Shown one piece after another: positions 8,909 through 18,279 of a DNA stretch of 64,000 bases. Under the pieces are notes generated by a model. It was not told the DNA's origin. It did not search any database and worked only from the letters and a program-made list of their open reading frames with translations. The DNA comes from Oscillospiraceae bacterium (GTDB lineage: Bacteria; Bacillota; Clostridia; Oscillospirales; Ruminococcaceae): contig JAFXJT010000046.1 in assembly GCA_017532085.1 (NCBI GenBank), forward strand, positions 1-64,000, written 5' to 3'. The position numbers and the translations under genes are program-made. Positions within the stretch are counted from its first letter, which is position 1; each line of letters opens with the position of its first letter.

Positions 8909-10291
8909 TCAAGTGTATTGAGAGAGTACCGTCAGTGCTTCCAGATAAGAGATGACATCCAACAAGGTAAGACATCCGTCCAAATCCCGATCCGCAGCAG
9001 ACAGTGCCGGTATGGAGGGGGCATTCTCCGCAAGCTCTGTGACACAGCGAGCCAGCAGGATCGCATCTGCAACAGAACGGGCTCCATCCTCATTTAAGTC
9101 AGCAAGCACAGGCAGTACGACATATGTAAAACCACTGCTTTTTTTGCAGAATGTTTCAGCGGGTGTATTTTCATAGCAATATGCCGTTACCGAGCCGGAA
9201 AAATACAGAGCATCAGTCGCAATGGTTTGCAAAGAATGCGGCAGATGGATCGTTTCCAGACCGGTGCAGAAGCCGAAAGCGAAGGTTTGCAGTTCTTTGA
9301 TGCCCTCAGGGAGCGTGACTGCCTTAAGCGCAAGACAGCCGCTGAACGCGCTGTTGCCGATCATGGTCAGAGTGGAGGGCAGCTTCAGCTCGGACAGCGC
9401 TGCGCAGTCAGCCGCAAAGCTGTCGGGCAGCACGGTTACACCTTCTGCGATGGTCAATGCAGTGAGCGATGCACATTGTGCAAAGGCAGAACTGCCATAG
9501 ACGGTACAGTATGGCAGTTCGGGAATCTGCTGCAGTGCAGAACAGCCCGAAAAAGCAAGGGTACCCAGTTCAGTGATTCTGCCTTGGATTTGCAGTTCTT
9601 TCAGCGCACTGCAGCCGCGGAAAGCCGATTCCGGAATGACCGTGACCGCTTCCGGGATGGTGATTTCAGTGATCTTTTGACAATATTGGAATGCACCGTT
9701 TCCGATTTGTGTGACACCGGAGGGAATCGGACATACTTCCAGCGCCTTGCAGCCATCAAAGCACAGAGGAGGAATAACCGTCACGCCTGCGGGAAGCTCT
9801 GCCAAAGTCAGCTTTAAAGACTGAGAAAAACAGCCGGTTCCGATTTCTTTCAGTGTATCGGGAATGACGATCGTCGTCAGCGCTGCCATTTCGGCAAACG
9901 CATAGTCTCCGATCGAAACCAGCGAAGTGGGCAGTGTTACCGCGCTGAGAGCATTGCAGTCATAGAAGGCGTAGTCTCCGATTTCTGTTACGGTATCGGG
10001 AATGGAAACCGTTAAGGTGGATTTTCCGTTATGATTCGGGCTGAATGCTTCCTCACCGATGGCAACAACCGGTGCACCGCCCAGTGTTTCGGGGATGGTG
10101 ACATAGGGATTGCTGCCGATATATTCTGTGATGACGGCGCCCGTATCGGTCAGCGTATAAGCAAAGCCATTTTCCGTGAGCGGATCGGCATCTGCAGCCA
10201 TTGCAGCAGGAGCAGGCAGTAAGCCAAGCAGGAGTACAACAGCATTCAGAACAGCAGTTTGCCGTAATGGATTATGTCGCAGTCGCATCAT
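8909..10291 (-). CDS. Secreted BspA-type leucine-rich-repeat protein with C-terminal dockerin
   Basis: 460 residues. A signal peptide (MMRLRHNPLRQ, then a hydrophobic core ending near AAMAADA) precedes about a dozen LRR_5/BspA repeats of the form IPxxVTxIGxxAFxxCxxL (residues 60-385). The C-terminal 64 residues are a type I-like dockerin with two calcium-binding loops: DLNEDGARSVADAILLARCV and DRDLDGCLTLLDVISYLEAL. The LRR part probably binds a surface, glycan or protein ligand; the dockerin should dock it to a cohesin of a scaffoldin. It is not a recognisable enzyme. First gene of a run with two envelope-glycan genes. Dockerin assignment is firm; ligand unknown. Confidence 0.88.
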   Translation of the reverse strand: MMRLRHNPLRQTAVLNAVVLLLGLLPAPAAMAADADPLTENGFAYTLTDTGAVITEYIGSNPYVTIPETLGGAPVVAIGEEAFSPNHNGKSTLTVSIPDTVTEIGDYAFYDCNALSAVTLPTSLVSIGDYAFAEMAALTTIVIPDTLKEIGTGCFSQSLKLTLAELPAGVTVIPPLCFDGCKALEVCPIPSGVTQIGNGAFQYCQKITEITIPEAVTVIPESAFRGCSALKELQIQGRITELGTLAFSGCSALQQIPELPYCTVYGSSAFAQCASLTALTIAEGVTVLPDSFAADCAALSELKLPSTLTMIGNSAFSGCLALKAVTLPEGIKELQTFAFGFCTGLETIHLPHSLQTIATDALYFSGSVTAYCYENTPAETFCKKSSGFTYVVLPVLADLNEDGARSVADAILLARCVTELAENAPSIPALSAADRDLDGCLTLLDVISYLEALTVLSQYT

Positions 10292-10332
10292 AAAGACAGC
10301 CTCCTTTGCAATACAGAATCAAATATGCTTAT

Positions 10333-10361
10333 ATTTTAGCACAAGAAACGCAGAATGTCCA
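10333..10361 (-). promoter_or_regulatory. Promoter of the dockerin LRR gene
   Basis: On the minus strand TGGACA (10361-10356), 17-base spacer, TAAAAT (10338-10333) with TGC before the -10. It drives the LRR-dockerin / membrane transferase / LtaS-like run. The 10292-10562 interval holds only this promoter and the divergent lysC promoter. Confidence 0.6.
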
Positions 10362-10486
10362 GTGGTTTCCAACGATTTTAAGATTTTCTTCAAAATTTCA
10401 AAGAACACATCCTGTTTTTCTGTCACGCACATCTGTATCCACAAAAAGTACATTTATTGTGTCGGAAACTTTGTGAAAGCAGCCAA

Positions 10487-10515
10487 TTGATTTTTTGTGA
10501 CAAATAGAATATACT
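10487..10515 (+). promoter_or_regulatory. lysC promoter
   Basis: TTGATT (10487-10492), 17-base spacer, TATACT (10510-10515). The leader to the ATG at 10563 is only about 40 bases, too short for a lysine riboswitch. Confidence 0.7.
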
Positions 10516-10562
10516 ATATGGTAACAGCTATTGGATTGTTTGAGAAAGAAAGGAAGCTTGTG

Positions 10563-11921
10563 ATGGCAACAGTACAATTGAAAACGGTTAAGTTTGGCGG
10601 CAGCAGTCTTGCGGATGCTGCACAGTTCCAAAAGGTCAGGGCAATCATTGAGGCAGATCCGGGACGTCGGTTTGTGGTACCCTCTGCACCGGGCAAGCGC
10701 CATGCAAAGGATACGAAAATCACAGATCTGCTCTATCGTTGCCAGAAGCTCGCAGCGGAAGGCTTGGATTTTTCCGAATCGCTGGAGATCATTCGTGAGC
10801 GTTATCTGGAGATCGCAAAATCCCTTTCCATCCGCTTTGATCCCACTGAGGAGCTGGAGAAGATCGGTGCCCATCTGAAAGAGGGCGCCACAAAGGATTA
10901 TGCTGCCAGCCGCGGAGAATATCTCAATGGCTTGCTGCTCAGCGATTATCTGGGATTTCCCTTTGTAGATGCCGCTGAGGTGGTTTGCTTCAATGCTGCC
11001 GGTGTATTCCAGATGGAAGAAACCATGCAGAAAATGCGCAAGCGTCTTTCTGAGATGGAATGCGCTGTGATTCCCGGATTTTACGGTGCGGCACCGGATG
11101 GCGATATCATCACATTTTCTCGCGGAGGATCCGATATTACGGGTTCTTTGGTAGCAAGAGCCGTCCGTGCGGCAATGTATGAAAACTGGACGGATGTTTC
11201 CGGTGTGTTGGTTGCAGATCCTCGCATTGTTCCCAATGCGGCTGTGATCAATACGGTGACGTATGAGGAGCTGCGTGAGCTTTCCTATATGGGTGCTACC
11301 GTATTGCATGAGGATGCTATTTTCCCTGTGCGTGCTGCAGGCATTCCCATCAATATCCGCAATACCAATGATCCTTCTGCACCCGGCACATTGATTGTGG
11401 CGGATGACAGTGCGGAAAGCGATACGCTCACCGGCTATACCATTACCGGTATTGCAGGCAAAAAGGGCTTTTGCGCGATCAACATCCAGAAGGCAATGAT
11501 GAATGCCGAGCTGGGCTTTTGCCGCAGAGTGCTTTCCGTGTTGGAAGAAAACGGAATTTCCTTTGAACATATGCCTTCCGGCATTGATACCATGACATTG
11601 ATCTTGCCTGAGGATGCCATCCGAGGCAAGGAACAGACCGTGCTTTCCGGCATTCGCAAAGCAGTTTCTCCCGATCGCTGTGAGATCGAGCACGGAATTT
11701 CGCTGTTGGCAGTGGTTGGCCGCGGCATGCGTCGTACCAGAGGTACTGCTGCACGGATTTTCGCAGCATTGGCACACGCCCGCATCAATGTGAAGATGAT
11801 TGATCAGGGCTCCAGTGAGCTGAATATCATCATCGGTTTGCTGGATGGTGATTTTGAAGAAGCTGTCCGCCGTATTTATGATATATTCATCACAAGCGTG
11901 ACAGCGGCTGAAACCAATTGA
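10563..11921 (+). CDS. lysC: Aspartate kinase
   Basis: 452 residues. Phosphorylates aspartate, the first step to lysine, threonine, methionine and diaminopimelate for the cell wall. The amino-acid-kinase domain starts with VKFGGSSLADAAQFQKV and has SRGGSDITGSLVARAV and a WTDVSGVLVADPRIV loop. Two ACT domains follow (from about residue 300: TGIAGKKGFCAINIQ; about 380: LLAVVGRGMRRTRGTAARIF), so feedback control by an end product is likely. ATG at 10563 is chosen for its AAAGGAA Shine-Dalgarno and homologous start; further-upstream starts fall inside the promoter. Monocistronic, ending in a hairpin terminator. No lysine riboswitch is present. Confidence 0.93.
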   Translation: MATVQLKTVKFGGSSLADAAQFQKVRAIIEADPGRRFVVPSAPGKRHAKDTKITDLLYRCQKLAAEGLDFSESLEIIRERYLEIAKSLSIRFDPTEELEKIGAHLKEGATKDYAASRGEYLNGLLLSDYLGFPFVDAAEVVCFNAAGVFQMEETMQKMRKRLSEMECAVIPGFYGAAPDGDIITFSRGGSDITGSLVARAVRAAMYENWTDVSGVLVADPRIVPNAAVINTVTYEELRELSYMGATVLHEDAIFPVRAAGIPINIRNTNDPSAPGTLIVADDSAESDTLTGYTITGIAGKKGFCAINIQKAMMNAELGFCRRVLSVLEENGISFEHMPSGIDTMTLILPEDAIRGKEQTVLSGIRKAVSPDRCEIEHGISLLAVVGRGMRRTRGTAARIFAALAHARINVKMIDQGSSELNIIIGLLDGDFEEAVRRIYDIFITSVTAAETN

Positions 11922-11935
11922 TTCTCTGTTCATGC

Positions 11936-11979
11936 CAAGCGCATTTCGTCTGTTTCGGATGAAATGCGCTTGTGTTTTA
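11936..11979 (+). terminator. lysC intrinsic terminator
   Basis: A 15-base-pair stem with one G-U pair (arms 11936-11950 and 11958-11972, CAAGCGCATTTC... / ...GAAATGCGCTTG), then TGTTTTAT. Confidence 0.8.
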
Positions 11980-12023
11980 TGTGGTTTTCCTTACATTTCC
12001 ACACAAAATCGTAAAAAATTTGA

Positions 12024-12052
12024 TTGACAAACCGTGGAAAGTCTGCTATAAT
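12024..12052 (+). promoter_or_regulatory. Consensus sigma-A promoter of the kinase-like gene
   Basis: TTGACA (12024-12029), exactly 17 bases, TATAAT (12047-12052) and an extended -10 TGC: every canonical position matches. The leader to the start at 12152 is about 93 bases. Confidence 0.9.
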
Positions 12053-12151
12053 AAAGCAGGCACGATCTTTGAAAATTTTTGTACATTTTCAACAACAAAC
12101 GTGCGGATTGGGCAGACATCTCATACCGCATACTACGGAGGCATCGTATTT

Positions 12152-12772
12152 ATGAATCCGATTATTATTACCATCAGCCGTGAATATGGCAGCGGCGGTC
12201 GAGAAATTGCGCAGCGCCTTTCGGAGCTGTTGGAGATTCCCGTGTTTGACCGCAAGCTCATTGATCTGACCGCAGATAAATGTGGCTATTCCACAAAGTT
12301 CATTCAAGAAAACGAAGAACGAATGACCAATTCGTTTTTATTCAATATTGCAGTAACAGGCAATTATTCGCCCTTTTATCATTCCGGCGATACGGGCGCG
12401 ATTCCGCAGGATTATGTGTTTTTAACGCAGAGCCGGATCATCAATACGCTGGCAGAACAGCATAGTTCCGCTATTTTTGTGGGTCGCTGTGCGGATTATA
12501 TTCTGCGGGATCAGCCGAATCTGTTCAGTGTGTTTATCACTGCGGATCTGGATTCTCGTGTCAAGCGTGCTGTGGAGGAATATCAGGTGCCTGCAGAAAA
12601 GGCAGTCGCCATTGTGACCCGAAAGGATAAAGCACGTCGTCGGCATTATAATTATTATACCGGTATGGATTGGGGTATCTGCTCCAATTATCACATGGTG
12701 CTCAATACAGGGAAGCTGGGGATTGCATCGGCTACGGGGATTCTTGCCGATGTGCTGAGCGATCGTCGATAA
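12152..12772 (+). CDS. Cytidylate-kinase-like protein
   Basis: 206 residues, P-loop nucleotide-kinase fold. It begins MNPIIITISREYGSGGREIA, the variant P-loop of the cytidylate kinase-like family common in Clostridia, followed by LLEIPVFDRKLI and a lid-like basic segment TRKDKARRRHYNYYTG near residue 155. True Cmk phosphorylates CMP/dCMP; this paralogous family is often annotated the same way but its substrate is uncertain. ATG at 12152 is preceded by ACGGAGG (12135-12141) with 10-base spacing; upstream in-frame codons lie in the promoter and leader. The unusually strong promoter suggests constitutive high transcription. Confidence 0.8.
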   Translation: MNPIIITISREYGSGGREIAQRLSELLEIPVFDRKLIDLTADKCGYSTKFIQENEERMTNSFLFNIAVTGNYSPFYHSGDTGAIPQDYVFLTQSRIINTLAEQHSSAIFVGRCADYILRDQPNLFSVFITADLDSRVKRAVEEYQVPAEKAVAIVTRKDKARRRHYNYYTGMDWGICSNYHMVLNTGKLGIASATGILADVLSDRR

Positions 12773-12837
12773 ATTGCACGAATTTTTTATTATTTTCGAA
12801 CAAAATGCCATATTGCATCCAAATTCCGACAATTTGC

Positions 12838-12867
12838 TTGCAATGCGGCAAAAGAATATGCTATAAT
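12838..12867 (+). promoter_or_regulatory. Promoter of the EpsC-like gene
   Basis: TTGCAA (12838-12843), 18-base spacer, TATAAT (12862-12867) with an extended -10 TGC. It gives a leader of about 180 bases before the GTG at 13053. Confidence 0.7.
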
Positions 12868-12889
12868 AATCCGGCAAACAATTACTGTG

Positions 12890-12987
12890 ATCCGCATCGG
12901 AGCAGTGTTCCCGATGCGGATGTGCGCTGTGCGCAGATGCAACAGCCGGATTGGGTGATATCTTTTGCAAAAGGGGCAAAGGATATC
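12890..12987 (+). promoter_or_regulatory. Structured 5' leader of the EpsC-like gene
   Basis: Three consecutive hairpins in the untranslated leader: a perfect 11-bp stem (ATCCGCATCGG, 12890-12900, with 12911-12921); a 5-bp GC-rich stem with a 3-base loop (TGCGC 12923-12927 with 12931-12935); and a 12-bp stem with one G-U pair (GATATCTTTTGC 12957-12968 with 12976-12987). No U-run follows, so it is not a terminator. It does not match a riboswitch class I know. An RNA-level control element is inferred. Confidence 0.4.
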
Positions 12988-13052
12988 AAGAAAAGATAGA
13001 GAGAATCATCAGGATGCTATGAAGAATTAGGAGTAGAAAAGGGGGCCTTGCC

Positions 13053-14984
13053 GTGTTTCGGTTAAGTCGTCGTAAGATCATTTTGATATTGGCAGACTTT
13101 GTCATGCTTTTGGTGACTGCGATTCTTGCTTTTTACTTTTCAACACTGATGGGGTTTGCCATTGAACCGCCCAGCACGATTGCAGCGGTTGCTGCAATTT
13201 CGGGTGTTGTCTGTGTGCTGACTCTGTGGATCAGCGGTGCGTATGCCAAACTGTGGAGACATTCTACACGCAGAGATTATCTCCTTTGCGTCTATGGTAT
13301 GCTGGCGGGCGTGCTGCTTTCTATGGGAATCATGCTTGCAACCGGCAAGACGATTCCGCTTTCGTTCTGGCTGTTTTACAGTATCACGAGCACCATTGCA
13401 CTGGTGTTGTTCCGTGCATTGTTCCGAAGAGCTTTTCTGCGGGATGAGCCGAAAGCCACATCCAGTGATGACAGCAACCAGAAGCGTGTTATGATTATCG
13501 GTGCCGGTATTGCCGGCAAAATGCTGCTGTCAGATATTGAAAATGCACGTACGGATCCTTCCCATCCGGCATATCATTATCATCCGGTCTGTATGATTGA
13601 CGATAATCTCAGTATTGTCGGCAATGTGATCAACGGTGTCAAGGTCATGGGCACCACTTATGAGATCGCCTCGATCTGTCAGAGAGAGAATATTGACCTG
13701 ATTATTTTTGCGATTCCTTCCTCGGAAGAAAAGGATCGTAAGCGGATTCTTGATATTTGCGGCGAAACCAAAAAACCGATCAAGGTGCTGCCTTTTATTG
13801 CACAGCTGGTTCTGGGCGATACTCCCGAGGAACGCGTGCTGCTTTCTCAGGTGAAAGATATTGATGTGGAGGGCCTTCTTGGCAGAGAACCCATCACGTT
13901 TGATAAAAATGATATCCGTGAGTTTATTGAAGGCAAGGTTTGTATGGTGACCGGCGGAGGCGGCAGTATCGGTTCCGAGCTGGTGCGACAGATTTCCGAG
14001 TACAATCCCAGCCAAGTGATCATTGTGGATATTTATGAGAACAATGCTTATGAAATCCAGACCGAGCTGAATATGCGCTATGGCAAGAAGCTGAATCTTG
14101 TCACCCTGATTGCTTCGGTGCGTGATTATCAGCGCATGAGCCAGATCTTTGATCGCTATCGTCCCGATATTGTATTCCATGCAGCGGCACATAAGCATGT
14201 TCCGTTGATGGAATATGCACCCATGGAAGCCATCAAGAATAATGTGATCGGTACCTTTAACGTGGCGACATTGGCGGATTTCTTCCATGTCAAGCAATTT
14301 GTCATGATCTCAACGGATAAGGCTGTGAATCCCACCAACGTGATGGGAGCATCCAAGCGCTGCTGTGAGATGATTGTGCAGTATATGGCACAGAGTAAGA
14401 CCAATACCAATTTTGTCACAACTAGATTCGGCAATGTGCTTGGCTCCAATGGCTCGGTGATTCCGCTGTTTAAGCGGCAAATCGAATCGGGACAGCCTGT
14501 TACCGTAACGCATCCCGACATCATCCGCTATTTTATGACGATTCCCGAGGCGGTTTCGCTGGTGCTGCAGGCAGGTGCCATGGCTAACGGCGGCGAGATC
14601 TTTGTGCTGGATATGGGTGAGCCGGTGAAGATCACCACATTGGCAGAAAACCTCATTCGTATGTACGGCAAGGTGCCCTATAAGGATGTTGAAATCCATT
14701 TTACCGGATTGCGTCCGGGTGAAAAGCTGTTCGAGGAGCTGCTGATGGATGAGGAGGGTCTGACCAACACCTCCAACAAAAAGATTTTCATCGGACAGCA
14801 GATTACCATTGAGCCGGTTACCTTTATGGAAAAGCTCAATATATTGCGTGATGCAGCCAATGCCAATAAAGCAGAGCTGACGGTTTCGTTGCTTGCAGAT
14901 CTGGTGCCTACTTTCCAGCATAAGGAAATGGAACTCCATGATGCACCTGTTAAGGCAAAAGAACCGCTGCGGATGCAAGCATAA
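13053..14984 (+). CDS. Polytopic nucleotide-sugar dehydratase/epimerase (CapD/EpsC/WbpM type)
   Basis: 643 residues. Four transmembrane helices (residues about 9-115), then a CoA-binding-like Rossmann segment (VMIIGAGIAGKMLL, about 147), then a short-chain dehydrogenase/reductase domain starting VTGGGGSIGSELVRQISEY (about 305) with HAAAHKHVPLMEYAP and STDKAVNPTNVMGASKR, typical of UDP-N-acetyl-hexosamine 4,6-dehydratases such as WbpM, PglF and EpsC. These make 4-keto-6-deoxy sugar precursors for capsule, exopolysaccharide or protein glycans at the inner membrane face. GTG start at 13053 follows a GGGGG-rich Shine-Dalgarno. It stands alone with its own promoter, structured leader and terminator; no other capsule genes are adjacent. 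Confidence 0.88.
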   Translation: MFRLSRRKIILILADFVMLLVTAILAFYFSTLMGFAIEPPSTIAAVAAISGVVCVLTLWISGAYAKLWRHSTRRDYLLCVYGMLAGVLLSMGIMLATGKTIPLSFWLFYSITSTIALVLFRALFRRAFLRDEPKATSSDDSNQKRVMIIGAGIAGKMLLSDIENARTDPSHPAYHYHPVCMIDDNLSIVGNVINGVKVMGTTYEIASICQRENIDLIIFAIPSSEEKDRKRILDICGETKKPIKVLPFIAQLVLGDTPEERVLLSQVKDIDVEGLLGREPITFDKNDIREFIEGKVCMVTGGGGSIGSELVRQISEYNPSQVIIVDIYENNAYEIQTELNMRYGKKLNLVTLIASVRDYQRMSQIFDRYRPDIVFHAAAHKHVPLMEYAPMEAIKNNVIGTFNVATLADFFHVKQFVMISTDKAVNPTNVMGASKRCCEMIVQYMAQSKTNTNFVTTRFGNVLGSNGSVIPLFKRQIESGQPVTVTHPDIIRYFMTIPEAVSLVLQAGAMANGGEIFVLDMGEPVKITTLAENLIRMYGKVPYKDVEIHFTGLRPGEKLFEELLMDEEGLTNTSNKKIFIGQQITIEPVTFMEKLNILRDAANANKAELTVSLLADLVPTFQHKEMELHDAPVKAKEPLRMQA

Positions 14985-15002
14985 CATATCGCAATCGAAA
15001 AA

Positions 15003-15040
15003 AGCACTTCTGATGGGATATCAGAGGTGCTTTTGTTTTT
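15003..15040 (+). terminator. Terminator of the EpsC-like gene
   Basis: 12-bp stem with one G-U pair (arms 15003-15014 and 15020-15031), 5-base loop, then TTTGTTTTT. Confidence 0.85.
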
Positions 15041-15049
15041 GGCTGCTTA

Positions 15050-15099
15050 GAAAAAGAGCCCCGCTTCGGGATCGTTAACCGATCCGAAAGCGGGGCTTT
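15050..15099 (-). terminator. ileS intrinsic terminator
   Basis: GC-rich 18-nt arms (15057-15074 and 15080-15097; AGCCCCGCTT core) with a 2x2 internal loop. On the minus strand the stem is followed by CTTTTT. It sits between the convergent EpsC-like gene and ileS. Confidence 0.85.
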
Positions 15100-15108
15100 G
15101 TTAGCTGA

Positions 15109-18100
15109 TTATGCTTTTGCAATGGATACCACGATATCACCATTTGCAGTCTGCACCGTTACGGTAGCATCCGGCTCAGCGATTGCTGCCATGGTACCAA
15201 GCGTTTCGCTGCAGATATATTCTGTATATGCAGCGGGATATTCTCCGTCGATCTGAATGAGAATGCGATCAGAGATTTCACAGCCGCTTTGCTTTCTGGC
15301 ATCCTGGATATTACGTACCAGCTCACGTGCAACACCCTCTGCCTTCAGCTCCTCGGTGATGGTCAGATCAAGAGATACCACAACACCGTGCTCGCTCATG
15401 ATATGGCCGCCATCCTTGGCTTGATAGGTCACCAGAATTACATCGGTATCAAAGGCCTCTTCGCTGCCGTCGATGGTAAGCATAGCAGCATCGCCGGTCA
15501 GACGGAACGCACCGGTTTTGATTGCCTTGATGAGCACCGGAATGCGATCGCCATACAGTGTGCGGATGGCATTGAAGTTCGGCGCATACTGTACCGCAGC
15601 AATATCAGAAACATCCTTCACCACTTCAACCTGCTTCACATTCAGCTCTTCCGCAATGACATCGGTGAACTGAGCGATGATCTCTGCCTGCTCGGAGGCT
15701 GCCAGAGCCACCCGCAGTACACTAAGGGGCTGACGGTTCTTCACACGGTTTTTGCTGCGGATGGAACGTCCCAGGGAGATGACGTTCTGAACCAGTGCAA
15801 TTTGTGCCAGCAGAGCATCATCTGCAAAATTCGCAGAGATTTCCGGCCATGCGGCAAGGTGCACGGATTCTTCGCCGGTCAGATTGCGATACAGATATTC
15901 AGACAGCAGCGGAGCCACAGGAGCCATCAGCTTGCAGGTATTCACCAGCACATACAGCAGTGTATCGTAGGCATTCTGCTTATCTTCGGTCATGCCGCTG
16001 CCCCAGAAACGACGACGGCTGCGACGGATATACCAGTTTGTCAAGCCATCCACCAGAGCAATCAGTGCATCCACATAATGGTTGACCTGATAATCATTCA
16101 TGTTGGCGGTAATGGTCTGCTGAGTATCGTAAAGCAACGCCAGAATCCAGCGATCCAACTGATGCTCGGACTTGGGAACAGGCAGTGTATCGGGACCATA
16201 TCCGTCAATGTTGGCATAGGAGATATAGAAATTGCAGGCGTTCCAGAAGGGCAGCAGAACCTGCTGCAAAGCATCCTGAATGCCGCTTTCATCAAACTGC
16301 AGATCACCGATCAGCATTGCATTGGACTGATAAAGATATAAACGGAACGCATCGGTGCCGAACTGTTTCATCAGTGCCATAGGATCGGTATAATTCTTGC
16401 TGGATTTGGAAAGCTTTTTGCCATCTTTGGCAAGAACCGTACCATGTACTACACAGTTTGAGAATGCAGGGCGATCAAACAGAGCCGTTGCCAGTACGTG
16501 CAGATAATAGAACCAGCAGCGGATCTGACCGGTATATTCTACGACAAAATCGCTGGGGAAGTGGGATTCAAACCACTCTTTGTTTTCAAAGGGATAATGC
16601 TTCTGCGCAAAGGGCACGCAGCCGCTTTCGAACCAGCAATCCAGTACTTCGGGAATACGGTGCATGGTATGACCGCATTCGCAGGGGAAGCTGACCTCAT
16701 CGACATACTGACGGTGGAGATTGTCCAGACGCTTTCCGCTTTTGGCTTCGATCTCATCCAGGCTGCCCAGAACCACTCGTTTATGGCATTCCTCGCACTC
16801 CCAGATCGGGATCGGTGTGCTCCAATAGCGGTTGCGGGAGATATTCCAGTCACGTGCATTTTCCAGCCACTTGCCGAATCTGCCGTTCTTGACGGTTTCA
16901 GGAACCCAATGCACCTCTTGGTTCAGTGCAATCAGACGATCCTTGATTTTGCCAATATCGAAATACCATGCATTCATTGCCTTATAGATCAGCGGCTGCT
17001 TGCAGCGCCAGCAGTGCGGATAGTTATGCTCGATGGTGCCATCGGCGACCGCCTTGCCCTCTGCATACAGGAAACGAATGACAGTGGGATTCATTTCGAT
17101 GACATTTTTGGCATTTTCCGCTTCATAGAAATCGGTGATTTCCTCGGTAAAGCGGCCCTTTGCATCCACAGGGTTCACCAGTGGGATGCCATGCTTTTTA
17201 CAGGTCCAGTAGTCATCCTCACCGAAGGCGGGGGCAGTATGTACGATACCCACACCTTCTTCAGAACCGACATAATCGGCGGTGACAACACGGAATGCAC
17301 CTTTTTCCTTCAATTGTGCAAAATAGGGGAACAACGGCTCATAGGTCATATCCACCAGCTCTGCGCCCTTGCACTCCTTGAGGATCACAGGCTCTGCGCC
17401 AAAGATTTTTTCATATTTGGGAAGCACATTTTTGCAGGCGATGAAGATTTCTTCGCCAATGTCCACGAAGGCATAATCCAGTGCTTCGCCCACAGCCAGA
17501 CAAAGGTTCGAGGGCAGTGTCCATGGTGTGGTTGTCCATGCGAGAAAATACACGGGCTTCTCCCGGATGACCTGCTCGGTTTTGAACTTTGCAATGATCC
17601 AGCGGTCCTGACGAGGACGAGTGGAATCGGATTCTCTGGTGTCGGAAATGGAAAGAGAAGTCTCACAGCGATGGCAATAGGGCGTGACACGATAATCCTG
17701 ATAGATCAGGCCTTTTTCATAGCATTCCTTGAATGCCCACATGACGGATTCCATATAGGAAAGATTCATGGTTTTATATGCGCCGTCGTAATCCACCCAG
17801 CGAGCCATCTGTTCCACATATTCTTTCCAGGCTTCGTTGTTGCCGGAAACAATCTCATGGCAGGCATCGTTAAACTTTCCGATACCGATGCTGCGTTCAA
17901 TTTCGTTCTTATCGGTAATGCCAAGTGCTTTTTCTGCCTGTGTTTCAATCGGAAGACCGTGGCAGTCCCAACCCCAGACTCTGGGAACAGAATAGCCGCG
18001 CATGGTCCAATAACGGGCGATCATATCCTTGATAAAGGATACCAGCACAGTACCGTGATGGGGCTTGCCGGTGGGGAAGGGGGGTCCGTCATAGAAAACG

Positions 18101-18222
18101 ACCTCATCGGTTTTATTTTCGGTTACAGAGCGTTCAAATACCGTATTTTCACGCCAGAAGCGGAGCATATCCTCTTGGATCTGCGGCAGATCGGGCTTAC
18201 CTGCAATAGGCTGATATTTCAT
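15109..18222 (-). CDS. ileS: Isoleucine-tRNA ligase
   Basis: 1037 residues, normal for the long (eukaryote-like/clostridial) IleRS type. Class I signature motifs are visible: GKPHHGTVLVSFIKD (HIGH-type, near residue 48) and DGKKLSKSSKNY (KMSKS-type), with the CP1 editing insert between them and the anticodon-binding domain at the C-terminus. Charges tRNA-Ile. The ATG at 18222 gives the conserved MKYQPIAGKPDLPQIQEDM start; an in-frame ATG 18 codons earlier would fall in the leader. An AAGGA lies about 12 bases upstream. The promoter at 18280-18308 leaves a leader of about 50 bases, too short for the T-box that usually governs ileS in Firmicutes. Confidence 0.95.
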   Translation of the reverse strand: MKYQPIAGKPDLPQIQEDMLRFWRENTVFERSVTENKTDEVVFYDGPPFPTGKPHHGTVLVSFIKDMIARYWTMRGYSVPRVWGWDCHGLPIETQAEKALGITDKNEIERSIGIGKFNDACHEIVSGNNEAWKEYVEQMARWVDYDGAYKTMNLSYMESVMWAFKECYEKGLIYQDYRVTPYCHRCETSLSISDTRESDSTRPRQDRWIIAKFKTEQVIREKPVYFLAWTTTPWTLPSNLCLAVGEALDYAFVDIGEEIFIACKNVLPKYEKIFGAEPVILKECKGAELVDMTYEPLFPYFAQLKEKGAFRVVTADYVGSEEGVGIVHTAPAFGEDDYWTCKKHGIPLVNPVDAKGRFTEEITDFYEAENAKNVIEMNPTVIRFLYAEGKAVADGTIEHNYPHCWRCKQPLIYKAMNAWYFDIGKIKDRLIALNQEVHWVPETVKNGRFGKWLENARDWNISRNRYWSTPIPIWECEECHKRVVLGSLDEIEAKSGKRLDNLHRQYVDEVSFPCECGHTMHRIPEVLDCWFESGCVPFAQKHYPFENKEWFESHFPSDFVVEYTGQIRCWFYYLHVLATALFDRPAFSNCVVHGTVLAKDGKKLSKSSKNYTDPMALMKQFGTDAFRLYLYQSNAMLIGDLQFDESGIQDALQQVLLPFWNACNFYISYANIDGYGPDTLPVPKSEHQLDRWILALLYDTQQTITANMNDYQVNHYVDALIALVDGLTNWYIRRSRRRFWGSGMTEDKQNAYDTLLYVLVNTCKLMAPVAPLLSEYLYRNLTGEESVHLAAWPEISANFADDALLAQIALVQNVISLGRSIRSKNRVKNRQPLSVLRVALAASEQAEIIAQFTDVIAEELNVKQVEVVKDVSDIAAVQYAPNFNAIRTLYGDRIPVLIKAIKTGAFRLTGDAAMLTIDGSEEAFDTDVILVTYQAKDGGHIMSEHGVVVSLDLTITEELKAEGVARELVRNIQDARKQSGCEISDRILIQIDGEYPAAYTEYICSETLGTMAAIAEPDATVTVQTANGDIVVSIAKA

Positions 18223-18279
18223 AGCTGCGATACATCCTTTCCGTAGTTTGCTGTCCAAAAAGTGACAACAGTTCATAAT

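Noticed and set aside
10292..10562. Lysine riboswitch before lysC
   Set aside because: The promoter lies about 50 bases before the start codon, leaving no room for the aptamer of about 170 nt.
12773..12889. Small protein gene between the kinase-like gene and the EpsC-like gene
   Set aside because: The only frames are Cys-rich and overlap the kinase gene, promoter and hairpins; no Shine-Dalgarno.
16498..18246. A 582-codon plus-strand frame across ileS
   Set aside because: Shadow of ileS; its sequence has no coherent domain and no start signal.
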